64,000 bases of DNA from Exophiala sp. HKRS030 (taxonomy: Eukaryota > Ascomycota > Eurotiomycetes > Chaetothyriales > Herpotrichiellaceae): assembly GCA_023897205.1 (NCBI GenBank), contig JAHWDD010000007.1:2480001-2544000 (forward strand), given 5' to 3'. Below the pieces are notes generated by a model. That model did not search any database. It worked only from the letters and a program-made list of their open reading frames with translations, and was not told where the DNA came from. The position numbers and the translations under genes are program-made. Of this stretch, positions 56,283-64,000 are shown in pieces. Within the stretch, counting starts at the first letter, position 1; every line of letters starts with the position of its first letter.

Positions 56283-58539
56283 TCATCCTGGAACCCCGAC
56301 GTCCTTGGCTTGCTGGATCATCATGGCCAGTAGGTCCTTCTCTTCGAGGGTGAAGTCGCGCTTGTATTCGGGTTCTGCGGTCAAGCAACACATGTTGCTC
56401 TCCTCGAGCTGCCACGCGCCAGGATCGCGAATGTCATGCGGCTCGATAAGATAGTGTTCGAATTTGCCGAATTTCTTTTGCTTCTTGTCGGCGAACTTGT
56501 TGTCAAGTAGCCAGCCATTGAACCAAAGGGGTTTGCCCTCCAGATCGAGATGTAATAATTGTGGCGCGCAGATCGAGTATGCGCTGACCTCCTCTAGGTC
56601 GTCCTCTCCGTCGTCGATCTCTTCCCACTCGTCTTCCTCTGGTTTCTGTTCGAATGCGACGTGACCTTGTGCGTCGACTCCAATTTCGCGGGGCGGCTGG
56701 CCCTCTTGGCCTTCCTGAACTTCCTGGCCCTCTTGACCCGGTTGAACCTGTTGAGCATCGACAGGTGGCTTCGGCTTCGGCTTCTTCTGCTTCTTTGGGG
56801 CTTGGGTTCTTTCTTTTCGCCATCAAGCGAATCTTTCGTTTTCACGGTACCCATAATACCGGCATCGCCCTGATGGAATGCATAATCCTGATCACCGACG
56901 AGCTCCCACCCGAGCCAGAAAGTCTCCTTGTCACCTGAAAGTGGAGTTAGTCTTGAATGATATTTTTGCCTGTGTTAAGTGTCAACTCACCATAGACCAT
57001 GTCGTATACACCAATTCTGCCTTCGTCCTTGTTTCCATCACGATCAGGGCCATTCATTCGTGTTACGAGAAGAAGCGCTATGAAGTGTCGCCACTTGTCA
57101 ACGACAATCACACCAGATTCCTGTTGGTGACCACTGTCTCCTGACCAGAAGCGACTTTGTTTCACTTGTCTGGAAATAGGTTTTGGTAAGATCTGTTGAA
57201 GCCAGCGTTTTTTGTTTTCTGGCATGATGAGACGATCTCGGAAAAATAAGGCTCCCGTCTTCTGGTATTGAGGTTCGTCGAACAAGCTTTCGGGATTTTT
57301 GAAGAACAAGCTGTCGGCATCAATAAAGATGACCTCTCGGAAGCTGGAAAACAGCATGGCGAAAGGCTTAGCTGCCCACCCAGCAAGTTTCCAGCCCTCA
57401 TCGTTAACCATTTGTGCAATGTCGCGAGTGATGACCCCATCCAGCGCCTCAAGGTCTTGTCGATAATCTTCGCTTAAATCAGAATCACCCAGATACATTA
57501 CTTCAATCGGAAGGTTGCATCCTAATTTCCTGAACGTGGGAATCGTAGTAAGAAGGAAAGGTGCTTGATCATCGCCAGCCGTCAGGACTATGCCTCGGCC
57601 TCCCTGCTTGAAATGCGAATGAAGTGTCATATGATCAGGGAAATATGGCGCCGTCCACGGGAAGAGTAGCTGTCCAAATTTGACAAGGAAGTACCGGTAG
57701 GCTTCATAAGAGTGGATGGTCTGGGCAAGTTCTTCATCTCCGAGTTGGTCAGACTCGGACGGATGGACATGATGACGAAGGTACTGGATAACGTCGTCAC
57801 GAACGTAAGTGCCACCCTCTTCATCAAAAGCCAAGTGCAGGTCTTCCCATGCCTCAAAATATCTCTTGTACTCTCGTACACGGAGACCCATTTCGCGAAG
57901 TTTTTCCTTGCCCGTACCTTCAACTTGGCGAAGCAAATCTCGACCTTCCATCTCACCAGGCATGAGATCGATGACTCGACGCAGGGCCTTTTCGAATTTG
58001 GGTCGCTCAGAGAATGAGATGAGTGAATTAGTAGACGTGCCCTTTCCTTCCTGAAGAGATTGCTGTGTTTTGCGACCGGAACTGCTTCTTGGTATTGAGT
58101 CCTCGTCGTCAAAGTCTCGTAGTGGTCGTTTTGGCGGTGTCGAAGCAGGGACTTCCAGGGCTGGGGCCTTGAAGGGCACTTTGTCGGATGAATGACCATT
58201 CATTTCTGGCGTAGATGGGGCTTGTGGACCCCCATTCTGTTGATGGGGCGCATTGGCGATGGGATTAGTATGAATTAAATCAGCGCCTTCGTGAATTTGA
58301 GCGTCAGAGGATATTCCACCTAACGTGGGACCATCGGTGTAGGAAGTAGTGGTTGTACTTGAGCTAGACGAATTCCAGAGATATATCAAGGGGATACATA
58401 ATAAAAATACAACCAGAATCAAGGCTTGTCGTGGTCTTAAAGCACGTCTTGGAGGGCCGGCATAGGGTAAGCCGGGTAGTGAGCGGCCCTCTTTCAACGG
58501 TGCATGTCGTGGAGTGAACATGCCGTCGGCCACCCGCAT
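56283..58539 (-). CDS. Alpha-1,3-mannosyltransferase, MNN1 family (GT71), with an apparent one-base frameshift
   Basis: Two exons, 58539-56991 and 56934-56283, with a 56-nt intron that joins YDMVYG to DKETFWLGWELVG. Type II topology: short basic tail, then signal anchor ALILVVFLLCIPLIYLW (about residues 38-55), a Ser/Thr/Pro stem, and the catalytic domain with LLTTIPTFRKLGCNLPIEVM, GWAAKPFAMLFSSFREVIFI followed by the metal-binding DAD (near 405), and GVIVVDKWRH. Golgi enzyme that adds mannose to N- or O-glycans or wall mannoproteins. In exon 2 the frame changes at G4 56797-56800 (C4 on the coding strand). One added base keeps a Pro/Gln/Glu-rich insertion and the end LEEKDLLAMMIQQAKDVG; length would be 733 residues. 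Confidence 0.92.
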
Positions 58540-59754
58540 AAGTGGTTGGATAGATTTGTTGTGGCACGAGTAACCAAGCGGTGGAAGTGATACTCAAGAC
58601 CCCTTGTTGAACGTTGAAATCATTGGATGGACTAGGCGGCCTTGATTAACGCGTTCCAGACGCGACTATGGGGCGAGGTCGCGGATAGATCAATGTCCCG
58701 CCAGAGTTCAGGCTGCGTCCAGGATTGTCGCAAGAATGGTCGAAGACTGATACACGATAAGCCGTGATTATATGTGATGGTATCGATGTCAACGAAGGCA
58801 CAAAGATAGGGAGATGGAAAGGCGAATGTTGAGAGAAAAAGGTTCCAGGGTGGTGTGGTGGCCAGGTGGTCTGGAGTAAGGAGCCACTGGAATTTTCTTG
58901 AGACCACTTAAGCACTAAGGCCGACTCTGAGAGGGGCTAGCTTGGTATATTTTAGTATCTTTAGTGCGACCCGAGGGGGCTCGCTAGACAACAACGTGAC
59001 CGGGAAAGGGCATGAAAGGCACCTAAAACGGTCGAAGAATCCAAGGGTTAACGCCGCTAATGCCACTAGGTATCCTTGCCGGTATATTCTCCTTTGGGCC
59101 TAGCCTCTTTCGGTTGGCATTCCCCTTTTGTGCCCTTGCACTCCTTCCAACTCAATAATTGCCAATTACTGGCAAGCACTGTCCTTCAAGACTCCTTATA
59201 GAGCCGTGTCTGCAACGAGTCAACAATCAATGCAGACGCCACACGACTTTTGTTCCCTATAATGTTCGCGCTCGTCGTGTTGACAATGCTAGACATTTCC
59301 GTGGATGACTTGCAGAACGCCAAGTTTGGGGCTTGGAAAGGCTTCTCTTAGATAGGTATGTAGGTACCTAACGTCTTCTAGCACCTATCTAACTAGAATC
59401 TCGGGTATTCTCAACCGGATCCATATGTCCAGGAATAGATTCTCCTGAGTACCCACCAAGAGATCTGATACTGCTTTGATGACCGTTTCATCATAATTGG
59501 GGCCAACGTGCTATAGCGACATCTGGCTAAAGACACTTTTCCTGCCATTGGCTGTGGCTCTAACATTGCTGAGTTGCCAGCATCCACCCTTAGAAATTAC
59601 ACATGCCAAGGATTCCCCTGAATCAACCATTCAACGTGCGTGCCACCTGTCTTTTCAGTCTTGGTGATAGACTTGGACAAGTGATATACATCACTCCAGT
59701 CAGTGTCAAACGTCCGACTGTGTCTGATCCCACAATCCTTATGCTTGCGTATGA
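58540..59754. other. Intergenic, nothing clear
   Basis: 1.2 kb between the mannosyltransferase start and the transporter stop. Short frames only. TAGGTACCTA-like bases occur near 59363. Confidence 0.5.
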
Positions 59755-61341
59755 TCATTGCATCCTCTGCTTGGGTAGCTTAGGGATGAAAAGCCACACT
59801 ATCAAAGAGACCACCAACGCAGCGAGAACAATAGGTTGCAATACCTTGACTCCAGCAGCATTCGCTATCGCACCAACAGCAAACGGCATAACGCAAGCCC
59901 CACTGGCTCCAAAAGCAGCTGCGAACCCCACTGCTGCCACATGCAGATTCTTCGGGAGAAGTTTGGTGAGAGCCACAATCGCCGCTGGAAACAGGGGTCC
60001 GAGGAAGAACCCCACAAAGCTGATCATGACTGCGCTCACATAAAAGTTCGGTATGAGCCAGAACATCAGTTGCAATGCCACGCTGAGAACGAGGTAGACC
60101 GCGACAGCATGTTTTTCTGATTTGAACAGCCGCCCAGTGACGAACCCCAGAATCAGTCGTCCGACCGTGATACCCAGCCAGAAGCCCGTCGACACCATTC
60201 CAGACGCGAACGGTGCCCCTTGACGAACGTTGAGCATGAATACGACAATCCATCCACCAATGCTGACTTCAATGCCAACGTATATTAGGAGGAACACCGA
60301 CGCAAGCAGTGTAACCTTGTTTTTAACTGCCTCGGCAGTTTTGCTCTTGCCACCCTTTGCTCTCTTGCCAAACGGACTGACCTTGTCCCAAAATCCACGA
60401 GGTTTCGTGGCTTGATGAGTCCCATCGGTTCCCTCTGCAACAGTGGGCGTACTCGTGCCAGAATCTTCGAGTACGACTGTTTGTGGGTGTTCGGCATTGT
60501 AGGCCTTGGCGTCGGCGTTCCAGAAGGCAGAAACCAACACTACGATCTCTAGAGCCGCAGCACCAACCATGATATAGTAGAATTCATACCACTGCCAGCC
60601 AGCTTTGGTGACCAGCGAGGTTGCAACTAGAGGTGAGATTGCGGCGCCAAGTCCGTAGAAGCCATGGAGAAAACCCAGAACCTCATTCGCATTCGCCATA
60701 TCACCTATCCAGGCATTCCTGCAGAAATGTAAGTCAAGCTGATCTTCATGACAATATTGCTAACGACATACCAACCGCTGTCACCTAACCCATTTCCATA
60801 ACCCGCAAGGATGAACACGACAACTAGAACCGGATAAGGAGGATGGACACAAATGGCAGCTAGATCCGTGTCAAAAAATGTGGCAGACGCAAGTCTTGTA
60901 ACACTCACTGTATGCTAGGAGATGGGAAAAGCTCATGATGATAGCCACACCCCGTTGGCCATAAACAGTGTGAATGTGATTGTTGGTCAAAGCGGCACAG
61001 GTGTAGCCAACAATGGGGCTCAGGAAAACCAGGGATATGACGGTATAGTTGACATTATAAAATGTCTCCAAGTAGGGTATTAAAGGCCCGTATGCAGCAT
61101 CATTCGCTCCTAAGACAATGAACGAGTAGAATGTTGCAAAACAACGCCAGATATTGATCCGTGGCGAGTTCCATTTCTGTAGTTGTGGTACAGCCGTAGT
61201 GGGAGGTGGGAGGGCTCCAGCAAGCCTATCGTTCTCGTACACTTCTTCCAGATGCTTACCAGAATGGGTTGATTGTAGAGTCCTCTGCGGCAGCTCTATG
61301 ACCATCGTCGAGCTATTGCCAGAACCATTGTTGGACTGCAT
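59755..61341 (-). CDS. Major facilitator superfamily transporter (BSC6-like)
   Basis: Three exons, 61341-60909, 60859-60772 and 60718-59755, 494 residues; joins give HLLAY-TAAICVHPPYPVLV and GLGDSGW-NAWIGDMANANEVL in phase. About twelve membrane helices, N-terminal cytosolic tail of about 70 residues, and a long central loop (about residues 275-320) rich in Gly/Lys/Thr. Conserved features include NHIHTVYGQRGVA after helix 2, LHGFYGLGAAISPLVAT, and GFFLGPLFPAAIVALTKLLP. This matches the fungal MFS group of 'bypass of stop codon 6'-like proteins, of unknown substrate (some relatives carry sugars or small metabolites). Plasma membrane location inferred. Confidence 0.9.
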
Positions 61342-62892
61342 TGAGCAAGTGGGTGAAAGATATTCAGGTCTTGAAAAGAAGTATATGTGTCCTTGCAAAA
61401 TACTCTGCTTGACAACTTCGCAGAATATGAAGCAATGCCAACAGCGCGATGATGTGAAACCCAAGAACTGAGAAGAATGTTCACTTCTGAGGTAGGCAGT
61501 TAAAACAATGCTGGCAATCGTGGAATCAACTGGAGACCACTTTGTGAAGAAATTTTGCTGTTAGCGACGTCTCAAGTCTCAAAGATTTTGGTCATCGTAT
61601 CGGTAATGAAGAGTATATCAGATAGAGAGGCAGATCAGTCAAAAAGGCATTTCTATGGTCAAGAAGGAAATGGTGCTCAGAGTGCCGAAGATCAGCCATT
61701 GATAGATCTCTATTCGCAGCAGCCGGCCCGCCGTTGCCCGCTGGCCTCGATGTCGAAAGAGGCAGCACTTCCACCTCGAGACGATCACAAGGCGCAGAAA
61801 TTCTCGCGAAAACCTCCGCGGAGTGCCGGGCTCAACTGCGATGCTAGGCTTCATGATCGCCATCTGATTTCCTCATTGTCTCGAAATCGACATTCGATAC
61901 AGACTATGCACAACATCAATTCACCTTGAGCTGTCCACAGCCTTGATGGGCCAAATTTGTCGGTTGATCACGAGGTCAGAATCTCGAAGCTGACGGTTGG
62001 ATCCCCGCCATCATACATGCTCCGAGATGCATCTGGTTAGGCACTTCGTCTCCTCACGTCGGGATGCAAATTGATTCAAATTGAATCAATTGACAGATCT
62101 TGTCACACCGACATCAACTTGGCACCAAATTTCCGTAAAAGGATTAAACTCTTTCTTCTTTGAGGAATTTGCTGAAACCAACCCGAAAATCTCTTGTGCC
62201 AAGAAGACACCATCACGGAATTAGTCGTCGATACATCAACTTCAACGATGATTACCATAAACAGAAAATGTACCTACGCTTTTGAGCCTCTGTCTGGGAG
62301 AGGTGATTTTTAAAAGTACCAGTTTCTGGACTGACTCTCTGATACTCCCCAGGACCGTGAATTTAATTCTGTCAAAGAATACCGGAAAGGGTAAGCCCAG
62401 CGATGAAGTCACTCAACAGGGACAGTCGTCGCGAATGGTTCGAGTCATCACTGACTTAATGAATCTGTACATCAACTTGTGGCGCATTAACCCCATCAGG
62501 CAATAAAATCGCAGGATATGGAAATCACTAATTTGCCGACCCTGAAGTCTTTCTTTGGCTTTGGAAGATGCCCATTTTACATAATGCAACTCATTTGTAC
62601 GCTATTGACCTAATTTGAAAGCGGCACAGCTCAAGCTTGCCGGAGTATTGATAAAATGCTGCCACACTCTGCAATTATGAGGGAGTAGATGATATCGTAA
62701 TCTAGAGACCATCAAATTGCCTTTTTCGAGAAGACTACGCAATTGTGCTCGACATCTTCAGAAGAACTAGATAGCGCCAGAATGAAAAAACCTGTCATGG
62801 AGCACGAGAAAAAGGTGGGCCAACACCAAAACGCCAACGCTAAGTATCGAGACAATCACAAGCGTCCTGTAAGCCCAAATGAGACATCGACG
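61342..62892. other. Intergenic, nothing clear
   Basis: 1.55 kb between the transporter start and ATG18's stop; AT-rich towards 62.1-62.7 kb. A direct repeat of TTGATTCAAATTGAATCAATTG type near 62071-62092 is palindromic. No gene. Confidence 0.5.
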
Positions 62893-64000
62893 TCAATAAT
62901 CAACTCCGGAGCCACCCATTTTGTCGTGAATGTCGAGGACTCTGCGCGCCCTCAGTTAGGAATGTGAGAAAGAGACATAACATAAGGACTTACGAATATT
63001 GCCTGCTCAGTGTGCCTTCTCCGCCCTTGGCAAGATCAATGTTGAACACGTAGAAATTGCCCTCACTAGTGACCACCATAATCTGTGGAGAGTTACTGTT
63101 CATCGCCACAACACTTCGAAGTTGGCCTGGAGAGGTGCCAGATGCGGAACGAGGGAGACGTATCCAAGCAAAATCGCGTGAAGGCTCCCACATCTCCGCC
63201 ACGCCTTTCGGAAGATAACCTCCGACGGTTGATGCCAGATTAATGCCAACGTTTTGGCTGGTCCTTCGCAGTAATCCCATAAAGGTGCCATTAGGTTTAC
63301 GTCCCGATAAGGCACTTGGTGACCCCGGCTCGTCTTCATCATCAGCCGCATTTTCGAATGGGAGCTCCTTGCTTTGACTGAGACGACGAGTGAAGGGAGT
63401 ACCTGTCTTGGTGGGAGACGCAGGATCTTGGTGGTCATCATGGATATGGGTCTGAGGCCCCAGCTTGAATATGTGGATAGTTTCGGTGGCTGACGACACA
63501 CACAAAAGGGTAGAAGTGATATTGAATGCCATACTGTAAATCCGAGAAGGCATAGAGCCACGGCGAAACTGATAAAGTTTATGCGCATCAGGGACGGAAA
63601 ACACCCGAATGATGGTTCCCTTGTCGGAAGCGGTCGCTAAGATTGTGCCCTCATTGTTAAAGGTAATACATGATAGTGGTGATCTGTGAGCCTCCACCAC
63701 ATTAACCGCTTCCAATTTGACAGCATCAAAGATCAGGACTTCTCCCGATGTTGGAGGTACATGGGTGGTGTTTGGTGGTGCATGCGAAGGAGGTGCAAAG
63801 GAAGATGATACAGCTTTTTGTGGCAACGGGTACGCAAGGTAGCAGTTCTCAGATGAAGGTGAAAGAGCACAGATAGCTGTGGTAACTGTCAGTAAACGTG
63901 TAGGACGGTGGGTTGTGCCTCAGGGCGATTCGAACCTGTAGGATTTGGAGATGTTTCAATGGTGTAGAGCAATTTCATGGTCTGAATGTCGTAGAGGTAT
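62893..64000 (-). CDS. atg18: Autophagy-related protein 18 (PROPPIN), 3' part (partial at right edge)
   Basis: Minus-strand gene entering from the right edge. Visible exons: from 64000 to 63936, 63876-62994 and 62941-62893. Joins are in phase (SPNPT to [13 protein letters not shown] to VLDIHDK). The WD-repeat propeller has FRRG in [13 protein letters not shown], the phosphoinositide-binding signature of PROPPINs, and the usual blades [20 protein letters not shown] and FAWIRLP. The long loop between blades carries acidic DDEDEP and a membrane-binding type segment. Atg18 binds PI3P/PI(3,5)P2 on the autophagosome precursor and vacuole and acts in Atg9 recycling and vacuole shape. The donor at 63935 is GTTCGA, a weak site, so the first join is slightly less sure. 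Confidence 0.95.

Noticed and set aside
23232..56934. Calling the seven frame-broken genes pseudogenes
   Set aside because: Breaks are single bases at G/C runs, with all other motifs, introns and frames intact, including an essential-type ribosomal protein; assembly error is simpler.
63925..63945. GGTTCGAATC, resembling a tRNA B box on the minus strand
   Set aside because: Flanking bases do not form a T stem or an acceptor stem; the site is the intron donor region of ATG18.

Overview
The window is nuclear DNA of a filamentous ascomycete (Pezizomycotina). The evidence is short introns (about 50-140 nt) with GT...AG ends and CTGAC/CTAAC-like branch sites, three Zn(2)Cys(6) regulators, a HET-domain gene, a fungal MNN1-type mannosyltransferase, ATG18, and a prn-like pair of proline catabolic genes. 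A Eurotiomycete is my best guess from the general look of the proteins, but the class is inference. I found no tRNA, rRNA, CRISPR array or recognisable transposon.

Layout. 0-3.5 kb: 5' part of an XAP5/FAM50 gene (leaving the left edge) and a Zn2Cys6 regulator. 3.5-18.8 kb: a gene-poor tract with one convincing gene (10802-11905), carrying five exact copies of the 9-mer TACGGAGTA and a few short repeats. 18.8-24 kb: an atypical short-chain dehydrogenase, an aquaglyceroporin-family channel and ribosomal protein L26. 24.4-36.4 kb: a large AT-hook/C2H2 protein, the tiny oligosaccharyltransferase subunit Ost4, an aminoglycoside-phosphotransferase-like kinase, an unknown protein, a gamma-glutamylcyclotransferase-like protein and an HhH-GPD-like protein. 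37-45.4 kb: P5C dehydrogenase and proline dehydrogenase, together the mitochondrial proline-to-glutamate pathway, separated by an oppositely oriented HET gene that seems to continue into a membrane segment and a ubiquitin-like domain. 46-55.2 kb: two alpha/beta hydrolases, two Zn2Cys6 regulators and a classical SDR, which look like a small catabolic or secondary-metabolic group. 56-64 kb: MNN1-type mannosyltransferase, an MFS transporter and ATG18 (leaving the right edge).

A pattern that crosses the window is that seven otherwise well-formed genes (RPL26, the AT-hook protein, the kinase, the HET gene, one hydrolase, the SDR and the mannosyltransferase) are out of frame. In each case one base is missing in or beside a run of G or C (4-6 long), at about ten places; the HET gene also has one extra A in an A8 run. 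In every case adding one base joins the conserved reading frames and makes the exon lengths divisible by three. I read this as homopolymer error in the assembly, not as gene death. These genes are listed as CDS with the break noted.

The most interesting biological candidate is the HET / coiled-coil / transmembrane / ubiquitin-like gene at 39998-42912, placed inside the proline catabolic pair.
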